From Arthrobacter_E sp044748305 (GTDB lineage: Bacteria; Actinomycetota; Actinomycetes; Actinomycetales; Micrococcaceae): 64,000 nt of DNA. Under the pieces are notes generated by a model that made no database searches, was not told where the DNA came from, and saw only the letters and a list, made by a program, of their open reading frames with translations. A program made the translations under genes and the position numbers. The stretch spans positions 124,001 to 188,000 of the forward strand of contig NZ_JBIVFT010000006.1 in assembly GCF_044748305.1 (NCBI RefSeq), given 5' to 3'. This document shows, piece by piece, positions 49,761 through 58,566 of this stretch (its first letter is position 1; each line of letters opens with the position of its first letter).

Positions 49761-50421
49761 CGCCGGGAACCCCGTAGCCCACGGAAGAGGCCGGATCGAG
49801 GCCGCGCACCACGTAGTCCTCGCGCTGTGGAAGCCAGATCTCCAGCAGGCGCCCGAGTTCCGCCACAGGGTCTTCGTGCCAGTCGACGCGCAGATCAGTG
49901 TCCCGCCAGCCGTGACCGGAGACGACGCTGAGCCCGGCGGACCGCACGGGCCCGGCCTCGCCGCCAGCGGCTTCCCCTGCGCGGAGGGCGGCCAGCAGCC
50001 GGACCTCCAGCGCGCCGTCGGCCGCCGCGAACGCCTCGCAGATCGCCTGAGGGACAGCGGAGTCCGCCAGCATATTGCCCGCCGAAACGCACCCGGCCCC
50101 CTGCGCTGTGCCGATCACGCCGAGCGAGTGCTCGCCGCTGAACACCGCCGAATCGCCCCGGGCATCCAGGACCACCAGCTGGCGGTAGGCCGCCGACGGC
50201 GTACGGGCGACGACGACGTCGAGCGCCTCCTGTGCGGAGGCTCCGGACTCCAGTTCATCCAGCAGGAGGGCGCCGAGGCGGGGGTCGGTGATGTTCTGTG
50301 AGCTGACGGCGCCGACGCCATCGCGCAGATGGGTGCAGCGGGCGGCGACCGCGGGAGAGGAGGACGTCACGGCCAGGCCGAAGCGGCCGGCGCCGTCCGT
50401 GGCGGCGATGCTGAAAGTCAT
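49750..50421 (-). CDS. DUF1028-family Ntn-hydrolase-like protein
   Basis: A 223-aa protein starting MTFSIAATDGAGRFGLAVTS, the typical N terminus of DUF1028, whose members have the Ntn-hydrolase fold. Further family blocks are GVGAVSSQNITDPRLG and AGNMLADSAVP. Such genes often accompany amidohydrolases and RidA in amide and amino-acid degradation. The ATG at 50421 overlaps the stop of a tiny upstream frame (ATGA), and its ribosome site AGGAAG lies within the tandem repeat. Catalytic role not proven. Confidence 0.85.
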   Translation of the reverse strand: MTFSIAATDGAGRFGLAVTSSSPAVAARCTHLRDGVGAVSSQNITDPRLGALLLDELESGASAQEALDVVVARTPSAAYRQLVVLDARGDSAVFSGEHSLGVIGTAQGAGCVSAGNMLADSAVPQAICEAFAAADGALEVRLLAALRAGEAAGGEAGPVRSAGLSVVSGHGWRDTDLRVDWHEDPVAELGRLLEIWLPQREDYVVRGLDPASSVGYGVPGDER

Positions 50422-50498
50422 GCTGATGCTTCCTGTGAGAGCACTGATGCTTCCTGTGAGATGACAGCGGTGGCGGGGGTCGTCCGGCGGTGCATCAT
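50418..50498 (-). CDS. Mini-ORF 2 of the RidA-DUF1028 relay
   Basis: 26 codons starting MMHRRTTPATAVISQEAS and ending QEASA. Its ATG overlaps the stop of mini-ORF 1 and its own TGA overlaps the DUF1028 ATG, both as ATGA. An AGGAAG ribosome site lies before it in the repeat unit. The C-terminal TAVISQEASA is a copy of the RidA C terminus. It looks like a by-product of tandem duplication that keeps ribosomes moving through the operon; a function of the peptide is not implied. Confidence 0.6.
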   Translation of the reverse strand: MMHRRTTPATAVISQEASVLSQEASA

Positions 50499-50580
50499 GC
50501 TGAGGCTTCCTGTGAGATGACGGCGGTGGCGGGGATCGTCTGGCGCTGCATCATGCTGATGCCTCCTGCGAAATGACAGC
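50423..50580. repeat. 56-bp tandem repeat derived from the RidA 3' end
   Basis: Unit starts at 50444, 50500 and 50556, with a partial 21-bp unit from 50423. The rightmost unit is the end of the RidA coding region, so the copies arose by tandem duplication of that end. Each full unit contains stop, ribosome site and ATG in register. Confidence 0.9.
50495..50554 (-). CDS. Mini-ORF 1 of the RidA-DUF1028 relay
   Basis: 19 codons, MMQRQTIPATAVISQEASA, starting at an ATG that overlaps the RidA stop (ATGA), with GCAGGAGG of the RidA 3' end as its ribosome site. It ends at a TGA overlapped by the ATG of mini-ORF 2. The sequence repeats the last residues of RidA. Confidence 0.6.
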   Translation of the reverse strand: MMQRQTIPATAVISQEASA

Positions 50581-50973
50581 AGTGGCATCGATTTCGACGA
50601 GCCATTCCGGCCGGGCGAGCGCCGAGACCACGATGCCGGTGGAGACCGGGAAGACGCCCTTGAGCCAGCGGCCCATGGTCCGGTAGACGGGTTCGCGGTA
50701 GCGGGGATCGATGAGGTAGACGGTCACCTTCACGATGTCTTCGAGGCTGCTGCCGGCCTCGCGGAGCAGCATGTCGATGTTGGCCATGGCCTTCTCCGCC
50801 TGGGCCTCGACGTCGCCGATCCCCACTGACTCGCGGGTCTGAAGATCCTGCCCGATCTGCCCGCGCAGGTAGACGACGCCGTTGGCGACCACAGCCTGGC
50901 AGAGGTCGTTGTCGAGATTCTGCTCCGGGTAGGTGTCCTTCGTATTGAAGGTACGGATGCGCTGATGCTTCAC
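50551..50973 (-). CDS. RidA-family reactive enamine/imine deaminase
   Basis: A 140-aa member of the Rid family. The core has VVYLRGQIGQDLQTRE, EDIVKVTVYLIDPRY and the conserved Arg in LARPEWLVEIDA that acts in imine hydrolysis. The start GTG at 50973 gives MKHQRIRTFN, with AAAAGGC before it; a longer reading adds 20 residues without a ribosome site. First gene of an operon leading to DUF1028, M20 amidohydrolase and aspartase, divergent from a LysR gene. It probably clears 2-aminoacrylate-type intermediates. Confidence 0.9.
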   Translation of the reverse strand: MKHQRIRTFNTKDTYPEQNLDNDLCQAVVANGVVYLRGQIGQDLQTRESVGIGDVEAQAEKAMANIDMLLREAGSSLEDIVKVTVYLIDPRYREPVYRTMGRWLKGVFPVSTGIVVSALARPEWLVEIDATAVISQEASA

Positions 50974-51098
50974 GGTCGGTGCCTTTTCGCGTGGGTGATC
51001 GGGGTACTCGATCAGCTTCCCGCCACCGCCCAAATCTGTCCAACAGGCGTTTGCGAATGGCTGTATCGGAAAAATCGATGAAAAGGTATCCTGGCCGC

Positions 51099-52013
51099 AT
51101 GGACGTCACCCTCACCCAGCTCCGGTACTTCGTCGAGGCCGCGGCTCAGCTGTCGATGACCGGGGCGTCGGTGCGTCTCAATGTCGCGCAGTCGGCCGTT
51201 TCCGCAGCCATCGCCCAGCTGGAACGGCACGTGGGCACGCAGTTCTTCATCCGGCAGCGGTCCAAGGGACTGGTCCTGACGGCAGCAGGGGAGATGTTCC
51301 TCCGGGACGCCCAGGCCATCCTGGCCCATGTCGAGGAGAGCCTGGACCACGCCCGTGGCGAGACTCAGAGCCTGGCCGGGCGTATCCGGCTGGCCTGCTT
51401 CAACACCCTGACGCCATTCCTTCTCCCGGGTGTCCTGACCCGGCTGCGCGAGGAGCACCCCGCGCTGGAAGTGGACGTCATCGAGTCGGACACCGCGGGC
51501 TGCGTGGCGGCCCTGGTCAGTGGCCAGGCGGATCTGGCGCTCTGCTACGAACTGGATCTCCCCGAGTCGCTTGCGAGCACCGTGGTGGACACCGCCCGCC
51601 CCTATCTCGCGCTGCCGCCGGAGCACGCGCTGGCCGGCGCGGGCACGGTGCGCCTCTCCGCACTGAAGGAGGAGCCGTTCGTGCTTCTGGACCTGCCGCA
51701 CAGCCGGGACCTGATGCTGTCCATCGCGCGCCTGGGCGGGCGCGAACCGGAGGTCGCTTTCCGTTCCGGGAGCTTCGAAACGGTGCGCACCCTGGTGTCC
51801 CGGGGGCTCGGCTACTCGATCCTCCACCAGCGTCCGCAGCACGGTCTCACCTACGACGGCGGCAGGCTCGCCACCGTGGAGATCGAGGACCGGGTGCCGG
51901 AGCTGAAGACCGTGCTGGCGCATCTGCGCAGTCAGCGTCCGACGGCCCGGGTGCGCGCCGTGGCGCAGGCCGTCCGGCGCCAGATCGACGCTGTGAAGAC
52001 GGGCCGGGACTAG
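51099..52013 (+). CDS. LysR-family transcriptional regulator
   Basis: A 304-aa regulator. The N-terminal domain is TLTQLRYFVEAAAQLSMTGA with helix-turn-helix NVAQSAVSAAIAQLERHVG; the C-terminal periplasmic-binding-protein-like domain includes GQADLALCYELD and the final RAVAQAVRRQID helix. It is divergent from the RidA operon across 125 bp, so it is the probable regulator of that operon and itself. ATG 51099 has AAAAGGTATCC before it. Confidence 0.92.
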   Translation: MDVTLTQLRYFVEAAAQLSMTGASVRLNVAQSAVSAAIAQLERHVGTQFFIRQRSKGLVLTAAGEMFLRDAQAILAHVEESLDHARGETQSLAGRIRLACFNTLTPFLLPGVLTRLREEHPALEVDVIESDTAGCVAALVSGQADLALCYELDLPESLASTVVDTARPYLALPPEHALAGAGTVRLSALKEEPFVLLDLPHSRDLMLSIARLGGREPEVAFRSGSFETVRTLVSRGLGYSILHQRPQHGLTYDGGRLATVEIEDRVPELKTVLAHLRSQRPTARVRAVAQAVRRQIDAVKTGRD

Positions 52014-52018
52014 AGGGG

Positions 52019-52609
52019 TTACGTCAGCCGTGCCAGCGCCCGCTCCACGAGGTGCCGCTGGCGGGACCAGGTGATGGCGTCCGGATCCAGCATGGACGTC
52101 ACGTGTAGGCCCATCATGATGCTCAGCAGCTCATCGGTGACCGCATCCGGGTCCGGGAGAGGTGCGCACTCGCCGTCGTGCTCGGCCTGGGAGAGGAAAC
52201 CGAGCATCAGTTCTCTCCAGTGCAGCATCGTCTCGCGGCCGACGGCGCGCAGCGCATCCTCCGTCTGGGCCCGCTGCCAGAAGGAGATCGCAACGCGCGC
52301 CTCCACCACGGTGAGCGGGTCCGCCGGAATGATCTCCAGGCACATGCTGCGCAGTGCGGAGATGCCGCGCCGGCCGGCAGTGTGCTCGGCGATGCGCTCA
52401 TTGGTGCGCTCGCAGATCAGATCGTAGGAGGCGAGGAGCAGAGCGTCCTTGTTGGGGAAGTAGTGGGCCAGGACGCCGGGGGCGGCGTAACCGCATTCTC
52501 TGGCGATGTCGCGCATGCTGGCGTTCTCGATGCCCTGCTCGGCGATCAGCCGCCAGGTGCTCTCGATGATCGAGCGGCGCCGTTCCTGGTGGTCCACCAA
52601 GCGGGGCAT
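52019..52609 (-). CDS. TetR-family regulator (BetI-type C-terminal domain)
   Basis: A 196-aa regulator. The helix-turn-helix reads NASMRDIARECGYAAPGVLAHYFPNKDALL, and the C-terminal domain has WQRAQTEDALRAVGRE, resembling the BetI/TetR_C_6 type. It lies after the copper amine oxidase gene on the same strand, 66 bp downstream, across a terminator-like hairpin. It may control the amine oxidase and the aldehyde dehydrogenase cluster, by proximity only. Confidence 0.88.
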   Translation of the reverse strand: MPRLVDHQERRRSIIESTWRLIAEQGIENASMRDIARECGYAAPGVLAHYFPNKDALLLASYDLICERTNERIAEHTAGRRGISALRSMCLEIIPADPLTVVEARVAISFWQRAQTEDALRAVGRETMLHWRELMLGFLSQAEHDGECAPLPDPDAVTDELLSIMMGLHVTSMLDPDAITWSRQRHLVERALARLT

Positions 52610-52636
52610 GCTGTTCCTTCCGGGGCCGGGATGCGC

Positions 52637-52669
52637 GACGACGGCCGGGCGCAGGGCCCGGCCGTCGTC
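52637..52669 (-). terminator. Hairpin terminator after the copper amine oxidase
   Basis: 14-bp perfect stem (52637-52650 and 52656-52669, GACGACGGCCGGGC) with a 5-base loop, 7 bp after the amine oxidase stop. Confidence 0.75.
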
Positions 52670-52675
52670 ACCTTA

Positions 52676-54634
52676 TCAGTGGCAGGATGCGTGCGGTTCG
52701 GCTGAGGCGGAAGCGCAGTGGCTCGCCGCCGAGGACGGTACGTCCAGCGTGGGGTTCTCATCGAAGAAGCCGTGCGGCTTCAGGGTGAAACCGGTGGTGT
52801 CCACCGGCATGACCGGCCAGTCCTCCGGGCGAGGGAAGTGGGTCAGCCCGAAGGAGTGCCACAGCACCAGGTTCTGGCCGTCCAGCTCGCGGTCCTGAGC
52901 CACGTAGGACGGCAGGCCGGCGCCACCCGGGTGCTGATTGACGAAGTCACCCGCGGCGTAGAGCTCGTCCTCGGCGTGCTGGGTCACCCAGAGGTGGTGC
53001 CGGGCGAAGGCGGCGCGGGAGGCGATGGAGGAGTCGTCCGCCATGGCCAGGGTGGGCTGGCCCTCCGGGTAGAGGGTGTAGCCCACAGGGTGGCCGAGGC
53101 GGTTGAGGGATTCCGGGTTGCTGATGTGCCACACGCGGCCCTTGCTGCCGTCGGCGTCACGGACGGCCTCGGACTCGCGGCTCAGCAGGGTGCGCTTCTG
53201 AGTGAACGCGTTCCCGTGCGGATTGCCCGGGCCCTTCGGCAGGCGGACCAGGTCCAGTTCCTCCACGCGGTTGCTCTCGCCGTCGATCATCATGTCCAGG
53301 CGCGCATTGAAGAGGTGCTGGTGGTACGGGGCGCCAAGGCCCGGCGCGATCTCCGAGGCGTAGGCGTAACCCTCCTCCGGCAGGGCCGCGGTGAACACGA
53401 TGCCGGTCGCCTTGGCTTCGAACTCGATGGTGCCGTCCAGGTAGAGGTACCAGTAGAAGCCGTAGTCGTAGTTGCCCACGGTGGTGAAGAAGGAGACCAC
53501 CAGTCGGCGGTTGCGGCGGACCTCGTTGGAGTTGGCCCACTCGTCGGTGTGCTTCCAGAGGATGCCGGCGTCCTCCTCATGGACGCAGATGCCGTTCTCG
53601 ATGGTGCGCGGGTTGCCGAAGTCGTCCGCGACCACGGGGGAGAGGTAGGTGATCTCTCCGAGGCAGTCGCAGCCGAGCTTGAGCGAGTTGGCGTCCCGGC
53701 CCACCAAGTATTCGCCCGAGTCGAAGTAGTTCTGCCAGCTGCGGTATGGGGCGGGGTCGCCGTAGGGGACCACCATCTCGGAGATCGCGGCGCGGTGGAT
53801 GAGCGGACGACGGCGGCCGCGCTGGGTGTGGTGGATCTGGTGCAGCACCAGCCCCTCACGGGCGTCGAAGCCGACGCGCAGATCCCAGCCGGCCCAGCTG
53901 AGGTGATTGCCGTCGAAGGAGAAGCTGGGACCCTCGGGCTGGGTGATCTCGATGGGCTTGAGATCGGTGCGGAGCTCGCCATGGATCTCCGGCTCGGTGT
54001 AGTTGCCGTTGATCTCCGGGACCGGGACGGGGCCGTCGTCGATCAGGTGGTCCACACGGCGCTTCTCCACGTCCACGAACGCCACCAGGCCGTCCAGGGG
54101 GTGGGCCCAGGCGTGGTCGCCGGGATGGTCCTGGCGGAAGCCGAGGCCACGGAGCAGGCGCTTGCCCTCTTCGTTCTCGTACTCGAAGACGCCTGCCGAG
54201 AGAGGTGCCACCCGGACCTGTGCCGGGGTCAGGCCCCGCGCGGCGAGAGAGGCGTTCCACTGCGGGTCGGCGGCCAGGATCTCCTCGATGAGCTCGAACT
54301 CCTCGAACAGGACCGGCAGCTGGCCGTCGACGGCGGGGTCCAGTTCGCGCTGTTCGAGCACCTCGCCGGTGGTCAGCGAGGCGCGCACATCGAGGGAGCG
54401 GGAGAGCGCGGCGTCCCAGAGCATGGCCCGGACGACGCGGTCGACGGCGGTGCCTTCGCCGTCGTACAGGGCGGTCTTGGGCGGTTCCACCAGGCCCAGG
54501 TAGGCGAAGCGGGTGGTCTCGGCGAGAAGCCCGGCATCCGCCAGGATCCGGCGGGCCTCACGGATCTCCGGGGCCGAGAGCTGCTCCAGCGGGTGTTGCG
54601 CCACGGTGGCGGAAGGGGCGGTCTGAAGAGTCAT
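52676..54634 (-). CDS. Copper-containing primary amine oxidase (TPQ type)
   Basis: A 652-aa cytosolic or secreted-without-signal quinoprotein that oxidises primary amines to aldehydes with release of ammonia and H2O2. The cofactor tyrosine is Tyr389 in GNYDYGFYWYLYL, the catalytic base is Asp in YFDSGEYLVG, and copper ligands are the HxH of PYHQHLFNARLD and His in LTHFPRPEDWPVMP. The length matches Arthrobacter phenylethylamine/histamine oxidases. The start at 54634 (MTLQTAPSAT) follows CAGGAAG. The extreme C terminus, SHCASASAEPHASCH, is unusually rich in Cys and His. Confidence 0.95.
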   Translation of the reverse strand: MTLQTAPSATVAQHPLEQLSAPEIREARRILADAGLLAETTRFAYLGLVEPPKTALYDGEGTAVDRVVRAMLWDAALSRSLDVRASLTTGEVLEQRELDPAVDGQLPVLFEEFELIEEILAADPQWNASLAARGLTPAQVRVAPLSAGVFEYENEEGKRLLRGLGFRQDHPGDHAWAHPLDGLVAFVDVEKRRVDHLIDDGPVPVPEINGNYTEPEIHGELRTDLKPIEITQPEGPSFSFDGNHLSWAGWDLRVGFDAREGLVLHQIHHTQRGRRRPLIHRAAISEMVVPYGDPAPYRSWQNYFDSGEYLVGRDANSLKLGCDCLGEITYLSPVVADDFGNPRTIENGICVHEEDAGILWKHTDEWANSNEVRRNRRLVVSFFTTVGNYDYGFYWYLYLDGTIEFEAKATGIVFTAALPEEGYAYASEIAPGLGAPYHQHLFNARLDMMIDGESNRVEELDLVRLPKGPGNPHGNAFTQKRTLLSRESEAVRDADGSKGRVWHISNPESLNRLGHPVGYTLYPEGQPTLAMADDSSIASRAAFARHHLWVTQHAEDELYAAGDFVNQHPGGAGLPSYVAQDRELDGQNLVLWHSFGLTHFPRPEDWPVMPVDTTGFTLKPHGFFDENPTLDVPSSAASHCASASAEPHASCH

Positions 54635-54686
54635 GGCACTTCCTGAAGTTCGATTTTGATGGTACAACTGTTCAACCAACGCATTG

Positions 54687-54715
54687 ATGTTATCCAGATC
54701 ACAGCCCGGCGTAAA
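54687..54715 (-). promoter_or_regulatory. Predicted promoter of the amine oxidase
   Basis: On the minus strand: TTTACG (complement of 54710-54715), 17 bp, TAACAT (complement of 54687-54692), with a 5' leader of about 45 bases. Confidence 0.5.
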
Positions 54716-54753
54716 GTCCCTCTCGACCAGCTCGCCGGGAGACCAGGAGAACC

Positions 54754-55233
54754 GTGGACCAGACCGCAGGCGCGCGCCGCGTCCCCGCCCGCCAGGCGTC
54801 CTCCCGTCGCGCCCGGATATCGACCGTGCTCGTCTCGGGCGCCGTCGTCGTCGGCGTGGCGGCGCATCTGGTGGCCGCCGCGCGCGAGCCCGTGGGCCTC
54901 ATGGCCTGGTGGATGGCGGGGATGGGAGTCCTTTGCCTCCTCTGCCTGCTCCCGATGGTGACGAAGCGGCACTGTCCGGGACGCGCCGCGGGTCATCTCA
55001 TGGCGATGAGCGCCGCAATGGTGCTCTTCCATGCCGTCGTGGTGCTGATGCCGGGACTCGGTTCGCATCACGGGATGGCCATGGGGGTCTCGCAGGGAAA
55101 CCACATGGCTCCCATGCTCCTGCTCATCGTCGTGGAGCTTTTCTGCATGATGGGCGCCGCGGCCGCTCTTCGCCTCAATCGCGCGGCCTCCGGGTCCTTG
55201 CCGGTGCATCGCTCCGGCTCCACGATCCACTGA
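54754..55233 (+). CDS. Met/His-rich membrane protein beside the amine oxidase
   Basis: A 159-aa protein with four hydrophobic helices and Met/His-rich sections: LMAMSAAMVLFHAVV, then the loop GLGSHHGMAMGVSQGNHMAPM. Such clusters are typical of proteins that contact copper. GTG start at 54754 with GGAGAACC upstream. It is divergent from the copper amine oxidase and 71 bp before the aldehyde dehydrogenase, suggesting a function in copper supply or sensing for the oxidase. I do not recognise a named family. Confidence 0.55.
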   Translation: MDQTAGARRVPARQASSRRARISTVLVSGAVVVGVAAHLVAAAREPVGLMAWWMAGMGVLCLLCLLPMVTKRHCPGRAAGHLMAMSAAMVLFHAVVVLMPGLGSHHGMAMGVSQGNHMAPMLLLIVVELFCMMGAAAALRLNRAASGSLPVHRSGSTIH

Positions 55234-55304
55234 CGACCTCGGCCTTCGGATCTTTCCCCGCTCACTCCCCACACCTGCTCATTTCCCACACTTCAGGAGC
55301 ACTC

Positions 55305-56804
55305 ATGAACGTGACATCCGCACCCCTCGCTCTCGACTGGAACAGCCGTGCTGAATCCCTGGCCATCGACGGCAGGGCCTGGATCGACGGACGCCGAGCC
55401 GCCGCGGGCGGTGACGGCGCGTCCCATCCGACCGTCAGCCCCGTGGATGGCCGGGTCCTGGCGGAACTCTCCTCCTGCGGAACGGATGACGTGGACCGGG
55501 CCGTCGCCGCCGCGCGGCGGGCGTTCCCGTCCTGGTCCCGGAAGGGGGCTGAGGGTAGGAAGTCGGTACTCCTGGCCCTCGCCTCGCTGATGGAACAGCA
55601 TGCCGAGGAGCTGGCGCTCCTGGAGACGCTGGACAGCGGCAAGCCGATCCTGCAGGCCACCACCGTGGATGTCCCCGGTGCGATCTCCACTCTGCGTTGG
55701 TACGCCGAGGCCATCGATAAGCAGAGTGGCGAATTGCCTGCTGTTCCGGCGGGGGCGACGGCCCTGGTCACGCGCGAGCCGCTCGGCGTCGTCGCTGCGA
55801 TCGTGCCCTGGAACTACCCTCTCGAGATCGCTGTCTGGAAGCTTGCCCCGGCACTGGCTGCGGGCAATACGCTCGTGCTCAAGCCTGCCGAGCAGACCTC
55901 CCTGAGCGTCTTGCGTCTGGCGGAGCTCGCCGCGGAGGCCGGCGTGCCCGACGGCGTGCTGAACGTCGTGACGGGATCCGGGCGGGTGGTGGGAGCCGCG
56001 CTGGCCCACCACATGGACGTCGATGCGCTCGCGTTCACCGGATCCACCGCGGTCTCGCGGACCCTTCTGGAGGCGTCCGGCCGAAGCAACCTCAAGCGGC
56101 TGAGCCTGGAGGCGGGAGGCAAGAGCTCGAATCTCGTGTTCGCCGACACCGCGGACCTGCCCCTGGCGGCGGCGAAGGCCGCCTTCGGGGCGTACTACAA
56201 CCAGGGGCAGGTGTGCTCGGCGAACTCCCGGATCCTGGTCCAGCGGCAGGTTCACGATGAGTTCGCCGAGCTGCTCGCCCAGGCCGCCGCCGGCTATGCC
56301 CCGGCGGACCCGCTCTCCGGTGCCGAGGGAAACGGCGCCCTGATCAGCTCCGCCCATACGGACGGCGTGGAGCGATGGATTTCTCGGGGCCGCGCCGAGG
56401 GTGAGGTGCTCTTCGGAGGTGAACGGCGGACCATCAGCGGTTCGGACGCCTATCTTGAGCCGACGCTGCTCGGCGGGTTGCCCGGAGACCATGACGTCCA
56501 TCGGGAGGAGATCTTCGGACCGGTGGCAGTGCTTCACCCCTTCGACACGGAGGAAGAGGCCGTTCGGCTGGCCAACGCCACCGACTACGGGCTGGCGGCG
56601 TCGGTGTGGACTTCGGATCTGTCCAGGGCCCATCGGGTGGCCGGGGAGCTGTTGGCGGGGACGGTGTCCGTGAACACGGTGGACGCGCTGGGAAACACCA
56701 CGCCGTTCGGAGGGTTCAAGCAGTCGGGTTTCGGCCGGGACCTGTCCTTGCACGCCTTCGACAACTACACGGCTCCGAAGACCACCTGGATCCAGTTCGG
56801 CTGA
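55305..56804 (+). CDS. Aldehyde dehydrogenase (gamma-aminobutyraldehyde/betaine-aldehyde type)
   Basis: A 499-aa NAD(P)-dependent enzyme. VPWNYPLEIAVWKLAPALAAG begins the cofactor fold, GSTAVSRTLLEASG follows, the general base Glu is in SLEAGGKSSN, and the nucleophile Cys304 lies in NQGQVCSANSR. PFGGFKQSGFGRDLS ends the fold. It probably oxidises the aldehyde produced by the amine oxidase. The ATG at 55305 follows CAGGAGC. An in-frame reading extending back to 54684 overlaps the upstream gene and is rejected. Confidence 0.93.
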   Translation: MNVTSAPLALDWNSRAESLAIDGRAWIDGRRAAAGGDGASHPTVSPVDGRVLAELSSCGTDDVDRAVAAARRAFPSWSRKGAEGRKSVLLALASLMEQHAEELALLETLDSGKPILQATTVDVPGAISTLRWYAEAIDKQSGELPAVPAGATALVTREPLGVVAAIVPWNYPLEIAVWKLAPALAAGNTLVLKPAEQTSLSVLRLAELAAEAGVPDGVLNVVTGSGRVVGAALAHHMDVDALAFTGSTAVSRTLLEASGRSNLKRLSLEAGGKSSNLVFADTADLPLAAAKAAFGAYYNQGQVCSANSRILVQRQVHDEFAELLAQAAAGYAPADPLSGAEGNGALISSAHTDGVERWISRGRAEGEVLFGGERRTISGSDAYLEPTLLGGLPGDHDVHREEIFGPVAVLHPFDTEEEAVRLANATDYGLAASVWTSDLSRAHRVAGELLAGTVSVNTVDALGNTTPFGGFKQSGFGRDLSLHAFDNYTAPKTTWIQFG

Positions 56805-56819
56805 CACTGCATCTGAAGA

Positions 56820-56877
56820 ATCGATGATGTCTATCGATATTCAGTGGTTTACGTGATGTATGCCACAAATCTACTCT
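56820..56877 (+). promoter_or_regulatory. Candidate operator and promoter before the APC permease
   Basis: ATCGAT-N7-ATCGAT (56820-56838) is a dyad of TetR/GntR style, followed by TTTACG (56848-56853), 18 bp, TACTCT (56872-56877). The permease starts 163 bp downstream. The rest of the 235-bp gap has a short direct repeat (GGGCCAGGGCGGTT twice near 56900-56930). Confidence 0.4.
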
Positions 56878-57039
56878 GAGGGGAAGCAACGTGGCGGGGC
56901 CAGGGCGGTTGCGAAGGGCCAGGGCGGTTCCTGAGAACCCCCGGCCCGCCCGTCCCAGCCGTCGGCGGCAGCACCGCGATGCGCTCCCACACCTTCCCAT
57001 GCAGTGGCATTCCCTCAGCACAGCAGCAAAGGACCGATC

Positions 57040-58566
57040 ATGGACCAGCCAACCGCCTCCACGCGACTCGCGGAAGAGCAAAGCAAGCACCTGCAGAAAT
57101 CCCTCGGACGATTCGACATCCTTCTGCTCGTGGTGGCCGCCGTCATCTCGGTCGAGGTGCTGGGCCAGGTCTCCGGCTTCGGAGGTGAGACCTTCACTTG
57201 GACGCTCATCCTGGCGGTCACCTTCCTGGTGCCGTACGGCCTGATCTTCGCGGAGACCGGAGGCACCTTCACCGAGGAGGGCGGGGTCTACGTCTGGACC
57301 AAGATGGCTTTCGGCCGGGCGACCGCCGCCATCGCAAGCCTCTTCACCTGGGTGACGCAGCCCGTGTGGGTCGGCGGCGCGATGTCCTTTGTGGCCGTGG
57401 AGACGTGGTCCAGCTATGTGGGGCACGTCGAGGCCGGGAGTATCGGGGATTACCTCTTCAAGATCGTCTTCATCTGGATCACCGTCACCTCCGCCGTGAT
57501 CAGCCTGAAGCACGGCAAATGGCTGCCGTCGCTGGGAGCGATCCTCAAGGTCGTGTTCCTGACGTTCTTCCTCGTGGTCACCATGATCTACGGTCTGCAG
57601 CACGGCTTCAACGGTCTGGACCTCGGGTTCTTCACCCCGACGCTGGCGGGTTTCCTCGGGGTGACGCCGCTCCTGCTGTTCTCCTTCCTCGGTTTCGAAT
57701 CGGGCAACAGTGCGGCCGGTGAGATGAAGAACCCGGCCAAGGATGTCCCCGTCTCCGTCGCCCGGTCATCGATGATCGCCGCCGCAAGCTATCTGCTGCC
57801 GATCCTCGCGATCCTCCTGGTGGTTCCGCTGGACAAGATCACCGGGATCGACGGGCTCTTCGGTGCGGTGGCCACCGTGTACACCGTGTTCGGCCCGGCG
57901 GCACAGGCCATGCTCGCCGTCTCCGCCGTCGTGTTCTGCTTCATCCTGGTCTCCCAGGGCGCCGCCTGGATGATCATCAGCGACCGTATGCAGGCCATGG
58001 CCGCCGCGGACGGCTCATTCTTCGGCGGCTTCTTCGGCCGGTTCAACGCCCGGCTGGGAACACCCATCAGGGTGAACACGCTGTCCGGCGTCGTGGCCAC
58101 GGTGTTCATGATCGCGGCCATGCAGCTCAAGGGGGACAACGGTGCGCTCTTCGGAGTGGTCCTGACCATCGCCATCTCCACCTATCTGCTCAGCTACCTC
58201 GTGGTCATCCCGGCTGCCGTCCGCCTGCGCAGCAAGTTCCCGGACGCGGTCCGGCCCTTCAAGGTGCCGGTGTCCGACACGGTCTTCCTGATCCTGGGCG
58301 TGATCTGCTTCCTCTGGATCCTCATCGGTTCCTGGGTGGCCGTCTTCCCCGGAACGCTCGAAGCGCTCTTCGGGATCGACTACGACTTCGAGAAGACCTG
58401 GGGCGTTTCGCAAGGCGCCTTCGAAGCCTTCGCGCTCGGAACACTCGGCTGTGTGCTGGCCCTGGGGCTGATCGGCTACGCACGGGGACGGAAGGTCCGC
58501 CAGGCCGCAGGCTCCGTGGACGCCCCTGCAACGGAGCCCGCGGCCGGGGCTACCCTGGGGGTATGA
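57040..58566 (+). CDS. APC-superfamily amino-acid/amine permease
   Basis: A 508-aa transporter with about 12-13 helices. Core signatures: FDILLLVVAAVISVEVLG, ETGGTFTEEGGVYVW in the third segment region, and LLFSFLGFESGNSAAGEMKNPAKDVP in helix 6 (the unwound helix). The ATG at 57040 follows AAAGGA. Located after the amine oxidase/aldehyde dehydrogenase genes in the same direction, so uptake of a primary amine or amino acid feeding that pathway is likely. Ends in an Ala/Pro-rich tail that overlaps the next gene. Confidence 0.9.
   Translation: MDQPTASTRLAEEQSKHLQKSLGRFDILLLVVAAVISVEVLGQVSGFGGETFTWTLILAVTFLVPYGLIFAETGGTFTEEGGVYVWTKMAFGRATAAIASLFTWVTQPVWVGGAMSFVAVETWSSYVGHVEAGSIGDYLFKIVFIWITVTSAVISLKHGKWLPSLGAILKVVFLTFFLVVTMIYGLQHGFNGLDLGFFTPTLAGFLGVTPLLLFSFLGFESGNSAAGEMKNPAKDVPVSVARSSMIAAASYLLPILAILLVVPLDKITGIDGLFGAVATVYTVFGPAAQAMLAVSAVVFCFILVSQGAAWMIISDRMQAMAAADGSFFGGFFGRFNARLGTPIRVNTLSGVVATVFMIAAMQLKGDNGALFGVVLTIAISTYLLSYLVVIPAAVRLRSKFPDAVRPFKVPVSDTVFLILGVICFLWILIGSWVAVFPGTLEALFGIDYDFEKTWGVSQGAFEAFALGTLGCVLALGLIGYARGRKVRQAAGSVDAPATEPAAGATLGV

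Noticed and set aside
47799..49931. 710-codon plus-strand open frame
   Set aside because: Antisense to aspA, the M20 amidohydrolase and DUF1028, all with strong family motifs; a high-GC shadow.
52718..54646. 642-codon plus-strand open frame
   Set aside because: Exactly antisense to the copper amine oxidase, which has all catalytic motifs.
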